Source: CAYXVF01 sp964468125 (GTDB taxonomy: Bacteria > Myxococcota > XYA12-FULL-58-9 > CAYXVF01). Taken from it: DNA of 41,242 nucleotides. The translations under genes and the position numbers were made by a program. The DNA lies in assembly GCA_964468125.1 (NCBI GenBank), contig CAYXVF010000053.1, positions 1-41,242 on the forward strand. Direction: 5' to 3'. The notes under the pieces were generated by a model, which did no database searches, was not told the origin of the DNA, and saw only the letters and a program-made list of their open reading frames with translations. How positions within the stretch are numbered: the stretch's first letter is position 1; each line of letters begins with the position of its first letter. This document shows, piece after piece, positions 32,377 through 40,818 of this stretch.

Positions 32377-33543
32377 CTAGGACCGGCCCGCCGGCGGCTG
32401 CACCATCTCGAGATAGCCGTTGCGAAGGCGCATGACCTGTCGCGCATAGGTTTCTCGGAGCCTCGAGCCGTTGTAGTCCTCTAAACCTTCTCGGAGAGGG
32501 AGAGACGTGTCGTGGTTTCGTATGACTTGTGCGACGAGCCAAACCGTCGAGAGCGAGGCGTTGAGCTCGGGGTCGGCGTACTCGGCCTTGAAGTGATTCC
32601 AGGCATCGCTCAGCGAGTCACCCCATCCATCGCCAGGCACGCGCGCCAGATCGATCCAACCTCGGCCCCCGCTGCTTCGCATGTGCTCCGGGAGAAACTG
32701 CATGTAGTCGCCGCCGTAGATGCCCTCGAAGCCCTTATAGGTGATTTGTCCCAGGCCCCTGCCGTTGCCCTCGTTGGCGGTCGGGTCGAGGTGGCTCTCA
32801 CGGAACCACATGGCTTTCAGAAGCTCTGGCGTGATCGAGGGTGCGAGCTCGGCGTATCCCGCGTCGATCAGCAACTGCTGCGCGTGCTCAGCTTCGGCGA
32901 TCGCGATTTCGTCGTAGTCGTCGATGTCTGCCTGCTCCGGATCGAGGCGCAGTCGTTCAACGAACTCCACGCCCGCTTCGTTCATATTCAGGTCACCGGG
33001 TCCGTCGCGAAAGAGCATCGCCCAGGTGTTGTCTCCGGTGACCCCGTCGACGCCGAGTCCGTGGTTACGTTGAAAGGCTCGAACCTTGGCCGTCGTATCG
33101 GGTCCATAATCGCCATCGCGACCGGTGGGGTATCCCCTCTCAGTCAGCGTTACCTGTAAAAGCTCTACGACTGGCCCCTCGTCACCCTGGCGCAGGGGTC
33201 GCTCCAAGGGGGCGACTTCGGGAAGCGTTCCGTCACCGCTCTGTGGTCGCGCCAATCCCTCCGGTCGCATCACCGGTCGGCGGCGCGGGATCGGTGCGTT
33301 TGGGGCAGGACCGCTCTCGCTCGCCTCTGCCCGCGGGGCGCTCGCGCGCTCCTCCCGGTCGATCGCGTCGTCTTCGGGCGGCGCGCCGGGCAGACGGATC
33401 TGCTCATTCGGGTGGATCGTGAAATTCTTGCGCTCGCTGAGCCATGGATTGAGCTCGATCAGCACAGCCCGGGTCGTCCCGTGCTCAGAAGCGATCTTGT
33501 CGACCCATTCGCCCGAGCGAACCGTGTGCACGCGCGCGTCCAT
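32377..33543 (-). CDS. LysM + peptidoglycan-binding + lysozyme-like (SLT) protein
   Basis: A 388-residue modular cell-wall protein. LysM domain at about 4-52 (VHTVRSGEWVDKIASEHG, ending NEQIRLPG). A Pro-rich linker follows to about 112. A peptidoglycan-binding domain 1 spans about 117-180 (GPVVELLQVTLTERGY, YGPDTTAKVRAFQRNHGL, GVTGDNTW). A lysozyme/SLT-like domain runs from about 235 to 380, with AMWFRESHLDP (candidate catalytic Glu249) and GRGLGQITYKGFEGIYGG. There is no signal peptide, so it may be exported by a contractile or other route, or act as endolysin. No phage neighbours are seen. Confidence 0.85.
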   Translation of the reverse strand: MDARVHTVRSGEWVDKIASEHGTTRAVLIELNPWLSERKNFTIHPNEQIRLPGAPPEDDAIDREERASAPRAEASESGPAPNAPIPRRRPVMRPEGLARPQSGDGTLPEVAPLERPLRQGDEGPVVELLQVTLTERGYPTGRDGDYGPDTTAKVRAFQRNHGLGVDGVTGDNTWAMLFRDGPGDLNMNEAGVEFVERLRLDPEQADIDDYDEIAIAEAEHAQQLLIDAGYAELAPSITPELLKAMWFRESHLDPTANEGNGRGLGQITYKGFEGIYGGDYMQFLPEHMRSSGGRGWIDLARVPGDGWGDSLSDAWNHFKAEYADPELNASLSTVWLVAQVIRNHDTSLPLREGLEDYNGSRLRETYARQVMRLRNGYLEMVQPPAGRS

Positions 33544-33598
33544 TCTATGGCTTCTTTACACCGTCACCCAGGTTCGGGCTATTCCAGAGACACCTGGC

Positions 33599-34881
33599 TC
33601 ACCTGCCGCGAGCCGCCTCAAAAGCGGCCACGTAGCGCGCCAAAGTCTCAGAGAGCGCACCTCGCTCCAGCATCACCTCGATCAACTGGAATCGCCCTCG
33701 CGTTGCCCCCGCCTGCTCCAAAGCACGTGCGAGCTCAGCTCGGGTCTTCACCCGGAATCCATCACCACCGAGTGCAACGCCGAGCTCGGCAAAACGCCAT
33801 TCGGGCAGATCGTTGAAACGAGACTCCGGTTGAAACGCCCGCAGCATTTCCCAGCTCGCGTTGTTGAAGACGATGACCACCGGATCCCAGCCGTGCGAGG
33901 CGCAGTTGCCGAGCTCCTAACCGGTCATCTGGAACGCTCCGTCTCCCACGAGAACCAACGGACGGCGCCCGGTAGCGGCCTGCACGCCCAGCCCTGCCGG
34001 CACCCCGAACCTCAGTCTCGCATAGTAGCCTGGGCCTCCGACAAGATCACGCCGAGCATCAGGACCATGTCCGAGGTTTCAACCGCCTCCGTGACCTCCG
34101 GATGTCCGGCGAGACCGAGATAGGTGCCAATGAGAGGCGACTCACCGTCGGCGAGGAGCCCCCGAGCGAGCATGCTGGTCACCACCGGGACGCCGAGGCG
34201 CCGGGCGAGCTCCGCAACCTTGGCTTCGAGTCCGAAACGCCGGACCTCGACGCCGACCATCAAGACCCGCGATTCGGCGTGCGATAGCGCGCCCATCACT
34301 TCGTCCGCGCACTCTCCTAGCGCCTCCGGTGATACGCTCGGCGTCTCGAGGGGAATCACCGGTTCGCACTCCACGGCCACCATGTCGCGGGGAAGCTCGA
34401 TGTAGACGGGCCGCGACTCACGCCGGCAGCGCTCGAGCACCCGCGCGATCTCCGCTGGCGCAGTGCGAACATCGTCGAGGCGTGTTTGGTCGCAGGTGAT
34501 CTCGCGAAACACGGCGAGCTCCGAGTCCAGGGTCTTGGCCTGATGGTGCAAGAGCAGCCCGGTTTTTGATTCACCGAGCCCCGGCGCGCCGGAGATCACG
34601 ACCACCGGCGACTTCTCCGCGTAGGCCCCGGCGATGGCGTTGACCATGTTGAAGGCGCCCGCCCCGTAGGTGACCGCCGCGACACCGAGGGAAGAGCGGA
34701 CGCGCGCGGAGGCGTCCGCGGCGAATCCCACCGCCGGTTCGTGGCTCAGGGTGTAGAGGGGCAGGAGCTTCGACTGCTCGATCTGACGGAAGAAGGGGAG
34801 CGCGAAGTCGCCGGGGATCCCGAAAATCTCCTTCGCACCGTGCTCGAGGAGCGCCCTCAGAAGTGATTGGGAGAGAGTCAT
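33599..34881 (-). pseudogene. Broken ThDP-dependent decarboxylase (indolepyruvate/phenylpyruvate type)
   Basis: The N-terminal half (ATG 34881 to about 34040) is good: EIFGIPGDFALPFF, LSHEPAVGFAADA, GAGAFNMVNAIAGA, SPVVVISGAPG, SRPVYIELPRD. After LMLGVILS the frame breaks at about 34036-34040, and about 100-130 family residues (including most of the domain link) are missing. The C-terminal part restarts one frame over as PGYYARLRFGVPAGLG, then LVLVGDGAFQMTG, where the expected Trp codon is TAG (33917-33919), then ELGNCASHGWDPVVIVFNNA through ERGALSETLA. Two independent lesions mean it is inactive. Intact members decarboxylate 2-keto acids and are about 550 residues. Confidence 0.85.
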
Positions 34882-35093
34882 GGCGCACCTCCGAGATTTT
34901 CTCGGTCGATAGCCAAAAAACCCTCAGGAAACGAGAGCCATATTGTCGCGAGAAGGCGCGCTAACGGCACTCCTCGTGGGCCGTTTCACACGCCATGCGG
35001 CACCGTTGTTGCTCTTCCCACTCGCTTGCGTCGACCTCGCCGCGCCCGGCGACCTCAGGAACTTCAGAAGAGTATGGAAATCAGGCCTGTGGA

Positions 35094-36170
35094 TCAACGG
35101 CGCGCTGCCACCGCGCGGGCCGCCAGGAGCAGGGTGCCGAAGGCATGAGCGGGCGTGCCCGGCTGGAAGCGGCTCCATGCGGCGTAGAGCCCGCGTTCGT
35201 AATCCCGGCCGACCCAGCGCACCGGTGTGCTGTGGGTTGTGCCGAGCAAGCTCGGTTCACCCGCGCCGTCGACGGAGACAAAGCGCGAACAAAGCGCGGA
35301 CCAGGACCGCTCGACCATTTCCCTCGAGCAAAGAGATGAGGGTGCGCGCGCGAGCGCATAGAGAACCAGCGCGTTGCCACTGAGCTCCGGCGCCGACTCC
35401 CCGAGTGCAGGCGCGATCACGTTCGGCCAGAGGTCGTCCCGACCTCGCTGATCCCACGTCGCACGCAGTGCGCGTCCGAAGCCTTCGCGCAAAGCCGTGT
35501 CACGTGCGTCCGGCTCCTCCGCCAGTAAATCAGCGAGGACCGCCAGCATCCAGCCATGCGCCCGCAGCCAAACGCTCCCGTCCCGGGGAAAGAGCTCGTC
35601 GCCGCGCGCATGCGCGAAGAGTCCGGAAGGAAGTCGCAGAGTGCTCACGAAGGCCTTCGCATGCGCGAGGGCCAGACGACTCCAGCGAGCTTCCCCCGTG
35701 AGAAGAGCGATCTGCTGCGCGGGCCAGACGTACATCATCATCGAATCGGCCCAGAGTGATCCCGGGCCTACGGTGAAACGGACATGCTCTCCCCAACGCA
35801 TCCACCGACGCAGAGGATTTCGGGGTCCAACGTGATCGAAGGTGCCGGCGTCATTCAGTGGCTCGCAGCTCAGATAATCGACCGTGCGTTCGAGGGCCGG
35901 GTGGCCCTCAGGGAAGCGCATACGACGTTCGAGCGCCGCCGCCACGCCGCCGGGAAGCGCCTGGTCCGCAGCGGTCACCGGTGGTGCGTGACTCCAGACG
36001 CGGTACACACACCGGAGATAGGAAAGAACATCGATATCGATGACGTCGCTCCAGGCGACCAGGCCGCGGAGCCAGATCCCGGCCGACCAGCCGTAGCGCA
36101 GTCGCTCCGGACGCAAGCGCTGCATGCCTGCGACGACGACCGCGCGAGCGAGTTGCTCCGGTGACCGCAT
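35094..36170 (-). CDS. GH88/GH105-like unsaturated glycuronyl hydrolase
   Basis: A 358-residue protein with an (alpha/alpha)6-barrel pattern. FTVGPGSLWADSMMMYVWPA matches the catalytic-Asp stretch of YteR/YesR-type hydrolases. Also seen: SGLFAHARGDELFP, and SVWLRAHGWMLAVLADLL, like the conserved WxRGNGW motif. The C-terminal part RWVGRDYERGLYAAW fits the barrel end. The family opens unsaturated uronic-acid residues from pectin or glycosaminoglycan lysis. There is no signal peptide, so it would act in the cytoplasm on imported oligosaccharides. No lyase is nearby. Confidence 0.65.
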   Translation of the reverse strand: MRSPEQLARAVVVAGMQRLRPERLRYGWSAGIWLRGLVAWSDVIDIDVLSYLRCVYRVWSHAPPVTAADQALPGGVAAALERRMRFPEGHPALERTVDYLSCEPLNDAGTFDHVGPRNPLRRWMRWGEHVRFTVGPGSLWADSMMMYVWPAQQIALLTGEARWSRLALAHAKAFVSTLRLPSGLFAHARGDELFPRDGSVWLRAHGWMLAVLADLLAEEPDARDTALREGFGRALRATWDQRGRDDLWPNVIAPALGESAPELSGNALVLYALARAPSSLCSREMVERSWSALCSRFVSVDGAGEPSLLGTTHSTPVRWVGRDYERGLYAAWSRFQPGTPAHAFGTLLLAARAVAARR

Positions 36171-36182
36171 GACGATCGGCTC

Positions 36183-36620
36183 TCAGAGCAAGCCGAGAGC
36201 GAGCTCGACGATGAACCACAGGAGCACCAAGTACCCGACAAACGTGCTTCCCAGAATGCGAGCAGGAATACTCCGTCCGAGACGCGCTCCGAGCACGAAG
36301 GGGTAAGCGACACGGGCGAGCACATAGATAGCACCCCCGATCGTGGCACGCAGGGGGTCGACGAACACCGCGATCATCCACAGGAGCGCTAGGAACGGCC
36401 CCATGTGCTCGACGGTGTTGAGGACGACTCGGTCTGCGGCCAGCATCTGACGGTCTTGGTTGAAGTAGCGATCGAACTTCTCGCCTCGAGCGCGATACTC
36501 GCTCGCGAGCCGAAATTTCACCCGGGCCTGGTGCCCCTGAAAAACGTAGTAGAGAAGGAGATAGGCGAGCGTGACCGCGATGGGTCCACGAAACGTCAGG
36601 ATATCCATGCGCGGTACCAT
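36183..36620 (-). CDS. MAPEG family membrane protein
   Basis: A 145-residue protein. ATG at 36620 is chosen because GGGGAGG lies 5-7 nt upstream; ATG 36608 is possible. Four hydrophobic helices, with the family pattern of a charged loop FRLASEYRARGEKFDRYF then VVLNTVEHMGPFLALL, and ARVAYPFVLGARLG. MAPEG proteins include glutathione-dependent enzymes and uncharacterised bacterial members. Its start is divergent from pdxH with 89 bp between. Confidence 0.8.
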   Translation of the reverse strand: MVPRMDILTFRGPIAVTLAYLLLYYVFQGHQARVKFRLASEYRARGEKFDRYFNQDRQMLAADRVVLNTVEHMGPFLALLWMIAVFVDPLRATIGGAIYVLARVAYPFVLGARLGRSIPARILGSTFVGYLVLLWFIVELALGLL

Positions 36621-36709
36621 AGCCGCCTCCCCCGACTGCGCGAAACAGCTCCGGGCCTCTTCGCTCAAAGCCCGCGCCTTGCTAGGAACATACGACGAGG
36701 AGACTGCCC

Positions 36710-37381
36710 ATGAGCTATCTCGGAACGCCTCGAGACACCGTCGCCGATCCCGCAGAGTTTCGCGGGCGCGCGATGGAGCGCGGTCTCAGCCGGGAAGAGC
36801 TCGCGGATGAGCCGACCGAGCAGTTCGAGCGCTGGTATCAGGAGACACTCAGCACCCACCTGCCTGAACCCAACGCGATGAGCTTGGTCACGGTGGATAG
36901 CGACGGTCAGCCCTGGGCCCGTAGCATGCTGCTGAAGCTCTACGATGCGAAGGGATTCGTATTCTTCACCAACTACGGCAGCGACAAGGCGCGCCAGATC
37001 GAAGGCAATGACCGGGTGGCTCTGCTCTTTCCCTGGGTGGCGCTCGCGCGGCAGATTCAGATCACCGGCCGCGCCTCACGGATCCCTACGAGCGAGAGTC
37101 TGCGCTACTTCATGACCAGACCGAGAGGCAGCCAGATCGGCGCCTGGGCGTCGAGTCAAAGCCAGGTGATCACCTCGAGGGCCCTGCTCGAGGCCAAGGT
37201 CGACGAGATCAAACGCAAGTTTGCGGACGGCGAGGTGCCACTCCCGGAGTTTTGGGGCGGCTACCGCGTCGTGCCCGAGACCGTGGAGTTCTGGCAAGGC
37301 CGGGAGAGCCGCCTTCATGATCGGTTCCGCTACTACCGGCAGCCAGACAGCTCCTGGCGCATCGAGCGCCTCGCCCCTTGA
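36710..37381 (+). CDS. pdxH: Pyridoxamine 5'-phosphate oxidase
   Basis: A 223-residue protein, typical size. It oxidises pyridoxamine and pyridoxine phosphate to pyridoxal phosphate with FMN. Motifs: NAMSLVTVDSDGQPWARSMLLKLYDAKGF is the FMN-binding start (split here for length), FFTNYGSDKARQIE, ALLFPWVALARQIQITGRA, SQIGAWASSQSQVI, PEFWGGYRVVPE and FWQGRESRLHDRFRY. ATG at 36710 has GAGGAG upstream. It converges with the phosphoesterase gene at 15 bp. Confidence 0.95.
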   Translation: MSYLGTPRDTVADPAEFRGRAMERGLSREELADEPTEQFERWYQETLSTHLPEPNAMSLVTVDSDGQPWARSMLLKLYDAKGFVFFTNYGSDKARQIEGNDRVALLFPWVALARQIQITGRASRIPTSESLRYFMTRPRGSQIGAWASSQSQVITSRALLEAKVDEIKRKFADGEVPLPEFWGGYRVVPETVEFWQGRESRLHDRFRYYRQPDSSWRIERLAP

Positions 37382-37396
37382 GTCGATGCGCTCGAT

Positions 37397-38587
37397 TCAG
37401 GCGACAGCCTTTAGTGCAGCCGTTGCTCCATCGGAAGCAGCGCGGATCCATCCGAAGGAATCCGGCTCGTAGCGCGCGCGGTAGATTTCTTCGCCGCGCA
37501 AGTCGAACCACCGAACGGTCTCGGCCTTGCCATCGTCGTCCACCACGCGAAAGGCCGCGCGGCTCGTGCCAAAGTCCGTGAATGGGGTCGGCTCGAAAGG
37601 TCGCGATTGACCGGCGGTGCCGCTGATGGAGACCGGCGCTCTCAGGCGTCGGTGGACGATTTCTTCATTGTGGTGGTCGTGCGCCGCCTCAACAGACACG
37701 ACGGAACGCGCTGCGTTGACCCGCGGGGCGAGATGTTTCTCCAGGTCTTTGTTCTTCCCGTGCATGCCACCGGAGAGGAACGACCGGTGCATCTTGATCT
37801 TCACGCGGTCGCAGCCGTGACTCGCCAGGAGGTTGTCCAACCACCGCAGCTGGCGCGGGTCTTCGTGAAGAAATTCATTGTCGAGATAGATCTCGAGAAT
37901 CTTTGGGCCTTTCCCACCATCGAGGTGAATCTCCTGGGCCCAGTAACGCGCGGGAGCGAGGAGCACCGGATCCTGGGCCGCATGCTCCATCAGGACTCGA
38001 ATCCCCTCGGGGTTGACGTCGTGTGAGCGCAGATTCGCCCAGTCGTGGTTGCCGAAGGGCATGGGCGCATCGGCGCCGATGTCACCCAGTGCGGCGACAA
38101 TCGATGAAAGCTGGGACTGCAGCCGTGAGTCATCGAGGCGCGTCGGCGCAACCGGGTAGATGATGTCTCCGAGGATTTGGAAGCGATGGACGCCGAGCTT
38201 TGTTGCAATGGAAACAAAGCCCTTCTGTCGCCTAGCGGCCTCCGCCGTGCCTTTCCCCCAGTCCCCGGTGCTCGCGGCTCGGTAGACCGGTCCGTCGATG
38301 ATCCGTGGCTCGAGCATGACCCCGTGGGCGAGCCCCTTCGTCCCTGGGGGCAGCTTCGCGTGCGGCACTCCCGCTGGCGCATCGCCATAGAGCGAGCGTA
38401 CGAGGGTGGACTCCTCCGGGTACGGCGGCACCTCTTTTGGCGGCTCGAAATCGCAGATCAGCTCATCGAGGGCACGATTCGCCCAATGATCCCGGCCGTC
38501 GCGCTTGGCGACGTACACCGGTGGGTCCGGGGTGAACTGGCCCAGCAGTACGCGTGCGACCGCTGGGAGAGAGACGGAGAGCGACAT
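37397..38587 (-). CDS. Metallophosphoesterase-like protein (acid phosphatase type)
   Basis: A 396-residue protein, ATG at 38587. Metallophosphoesterase motifs appear in order: STGDWGKG, QILGDIIYP, PFGNHDWANL, KMHRSFLSGGMHGKN and AAHDHH. These match GDWG, GD, GNH, a His motif and GHxH, the last with Ala in place of Gly. An atypical ILGDIIYP replaces the usual GDNFY. The substrate is unknown. It has no clear signal peptide. The upstream 193-bp spacer to DUF481 shows no clear terminator. Confidence 0.8.
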   Translation of the reverse strand: MSLSVSLPAVARVLLGQFTPDPPVYVAKRDGRDHWANRALDELICDFEPPKEVPPYPEESTLVRSLYGDAPAGVPHAKLPPGTKGLAHGVMLEPRIIDGPVYRAASTGDWGKGTAEAARRQKGFVSIATKLGVHRFQILGDIIYPVAPTRLDDSRLQSQLSSIVAALGDIGADAPMPFGNHDWANLRSHDVNPEGIRVLMEHAAQDPVLLAPARYWAQEIHLDGGKGPKILEIYLDNEFLHEDPRQLRWLDNLLASHGCDRVKIKMHRSFLSGGMHGKNKDLEKHLAPRVNAARSVVSVEAAHDHHNEEIVHRRLRAPVSISGTAGQSRPFEPTPFTDFGTSRAAFRVVDDDGKAETVRWFDLRGEEIYRARYEPDSFGWIRAASDGATAALKAVA

Positions 38588-38780
38588 ACGGAAGGCTCCG
38601 GTGAAGTCGTGATTGGGAAGTTTTGGGTTAGGCGAAAACCTGCACTCGACGGCGTCAGTTAAGTCTCGTCGTCGATGCTCCGGCAGTATCGGGCTCCTTC
38701 CGATCACGGTGCGCGGAATCGCGTCGGGCGCTGGAAATACCCGGAGCAAATTTTGAGACTTTCCTCACGCCGCGCGGCGC

Positions 38781-39911
38781 TCAGTTGATCTCGATGCCGA
38801 GTCCGGCGACCACCGCCAGGTCCGTCGAGACGACCGGCTGTTGGGTGATCGGGTTCGTACCTTGCGGCTCCAAGAGATAGTCGTAGGTCGCGCCGACGTT
38901 GAACGCGATGTAACTCGTAATGTCGTAGTCGACGGAAGCTTTGACCCGTGCGCTCGACTGATTGTTGTTCGAGCTGTCGAGCTGGAGGTCGGCGAAGATC
39001 CGCGCGGAGGCCTCGAGCTCCAGATCCCCGGTGATGTCCCAATCGAGCTCGGCGGTCGCATAAGGCCCCGCGGTACTGATCGAATCCGCGCCGGAGATGA
39101 ATTGCGTGTACTGATAGGCGCCGCCGAGATTGACGGACGCTTCGACTGAGCTGCGCTTGAGCAAGCGATAACCGATGAAGCTCGCAGGCTGTCCTTGAAA
39201 CTCAATGTCTTGAAACTCGTCGTAGAGGCCGCTCGCTTCCACCACCCGCCAGAAGAAATCCCGGGAAAAAAACCAGTCGGTGGACAGGACGAGCCGGTGT
39301 CGGTTTGTGTTCCGCCGGACTTCGGCGATGGGGACCGTCTCGCCATCGACAACGGTTTCGCCCACCTGCTGCAGCGCAGTGCCGAGGCGCCCTTCGTAGA
39401 CCAGTTGGGACCGGGTTAGGGGCGAAACGCGCTTGAGCTTGGAATCGATCGACAGAGTCGATTGCTCGCTGTTCCCGCGGCTCACGTTGAGCCCGAAGTC
39501 GAGGTCGAAGGACCAGCGACCCGTTTGCCTCGAATCGTAGGTGCCGAAGACTTGGAGGAGCTCTGCGCGAGGGCGACGGGTCTCCCCACCATCTTCGTGG
39601 GTGATGATGACCTCGGTTTCAGAGAAAGCGCCCTTGCCGCTGAAGACCGACCGATCTTCAAACGCAAAGAGTGCGGTCCGCGCGAGCAAGAGATCCGAGA
39701 CGTCCTCGTCGTCCCAGAAAGAAACCCCGGTCTTGTCGGAGTCGAACTCGAATTGGCTGCTCGAGAAGCCCAAGAGCTCGCCGTTGAGCCATTCGCCCGA
39801 AGTGAGCCGGATCCAGTCGACCGCGAGCGGCTCGGTGTCTGTAGGCGGCACCCTGGCTTGGCTCTGGGACGAAGCGACCAACATGACGCTCAGCACAGTA
39901 GTCCAACCCAT
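38781..39911 (-). CDS. DUF481 outer-membrane beta-barrel protein
   Basis: A 376-residue protein. ATG at 39911 follows GGGAAGG and gives a signal peptide MGWTTVLSVMLVASSQSQA. A small SH3-like region follows (WIRLTSGEWLNGELLGF). The C-terminal 250 residues are alternating strands, with DFGLNVSRGNSEQSTLSIDS, a hallmark of DUF481 proteins, and many aromatic turns. The function is unknown. The open frame runs further upstream, but that part is Arg/Glu-rich, antisense to the channel gene, and not coding. Confidence 0.9.
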   Translation of the reverse strand: MGWTTVLSVMLVASSQSQARVPPTDTEPLAVDWIRLTSGEWLNGELLGFSSSQFEFDSDKTGVSFWDDEDVSDLLLARTALFAFEDRSVFSGKGAFSETEVIITHEDGGETRRPRAELLQVFGTYDSRQTGRWSFDLDFGLNVSRGNSEQSTLSIDSKLKRVSPLTRSQLVYEGRLGTALQQVGETVVDGETVPIAEVRRNTNRHRLVLSTDWFFSRDFFWRVVEASGLYDEFQDIEFQGQPASFIGYRLLKRSSVEASVNLGGAYQYTQFISGADSISTAGPYATAELDWDITGDLELEASARIFADLQLDSSNNNQSSARVKASVDYDITSYIAFNVGATYDYLLEPQGTNPITQQPVVSTDLAVVAGLGIEIN

Positions 39912-39989
39912 CCCGATACCTTCCCGGCGCGCACTCGGCGCAACCACTGATGCCGCGAGGCCGTATCGCACGACCACCGTCGCGATCAA

Positions 39990-40009
39990 TGTGTTCGCAC
40001 GAGAACACA
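39990..40009. promoter_or_regulatory. Perfect dyad between DUF481 and the channel gene
   Basis: TGTGTTC-GCACGA-GAACACA is a 20-bp dyad with perfect 7-bp arms. It lies midway in the 177-bp divergent region, about 80 bp from each start codon. A weak -35 TTGGCA (40018-40023) is next to it on the plus strand. It is probably an operator for one or both genes. Confidence 0.45.
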
Positions 40010-40088
40010 GCCAAGCTTTGGCACTATCGAGAGCCGTGCTATTCGCGGCGTACCGGTTGAATCGTCGCAAAGCAGGAGGAAGCGTGTC

Positions 40089-40793
40089 ATGAGCGTGATT
40101 GCGACACCGCGGGAAGCTCGGGGATCCGGAAAGTTCTGGAGGCTCCTCGCGTCTTTGGTTCTCCTCTTTGCGATTCTCCCGCTCGCAGCCGCACTGGGCT
40201 CCGCCGCTGCCTACGGGGTGGCGGTGCTTTATCTGCTCGTGCTCGTGACATCGGTTACCACGGTCGCACGGAGCACACGGGACAAGTGGCTCACCTACGG
40301 TGCCGCCTTTCTCGCCATCGCCGGGCATCTCGTCTCCTTTGCAGCGCCCGGCTTCGTAACCGATCTCTTTGAGAGCGTCGCCTACTTGCTGTTCTTCAGC
40401 CTCGTCTGCTGGCAGGTGCTCCGACACGTCCTGACCGCCGGCGCCGTCGACGCGGACCGACTCTACGCGGTGTGTGCGGTCTATCTCTTGGCCGCGATGG
40501 CCTGGGCTTTCGCCTATTCCACGGTTGAACTCGTGTCCCCAGGCTCCTTCAGCTTGGGTCCGACCGCGCAATCCGGCGGCGTTGCCGGTCCACTCATCTA
40601 TTTCAGCATGGTCACCCTGACCACTCTCGGCTATGGCGACATCTCGCCGATCTCCGGCTTCGCCCGCGCCCTCGCCTCTCTGGAGGCCGCGCTCGGACAG
40701 ATCTATTTGGCGGTCCTCGTCGCGCGGCTGCTCGGATTCCAAATGGCGACCGGTGAGTCAAGCGTTGCCGACTCAGCCGGAGACAGTCAGTAA
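40089..40793 (+). CDS. Ion channel (potassium channel pore, TLGYGD filter)
   Basis: A 234-residue membrane protein, ATG 40089 with AGGAGGAAG upstream. It has about six hydrophobic helices (about 18-35, 40-58, 68-86, 93-112, 124-145, 195-217). The pore loop YFSMVTLTTLGYGDISP holds the selectivity filter TLGYGD (179-184), and a final helix follows. This is the two-TM pore of the Ion_trans_2 family after an N-terminal helical part that lacks a charged S4. It probably conducts K+ without voltage sensing. The family is abundant in bacterial genomes. Confidence 0.88.
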   Translation: MSVIATPREARGSGKFWRLLASLVLLFAILPLAAALGSAAAYGVAVLYLLVLVTSVTTVARSTRDKWLTYGAAFLAIAGHLVSFAAPGFVTDLFESVAYLLFFSLVCWQVLRHVLTAGAVDADRLYAVCAVYLLAAMAWAFAYSTVELVSPGSFSLGPTAQSGGVAGPLIYFSMVTLTTLGYGDISPISGFARALASLEAALGQIYLAVLVARLLGFQMATGESSVADSAGDSQ

Positions 40794-40818
40794 TGGCGAG
40801 CGAGCCAACGCGAACGAG

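Noticed and set aside
38781..40742. Long N-terminal extension of the DUF481 frame
   Set aside because: The extension upstream of 39911 overlaps the divergent channel gene antisense and would place the signal peptide in mid-protein.
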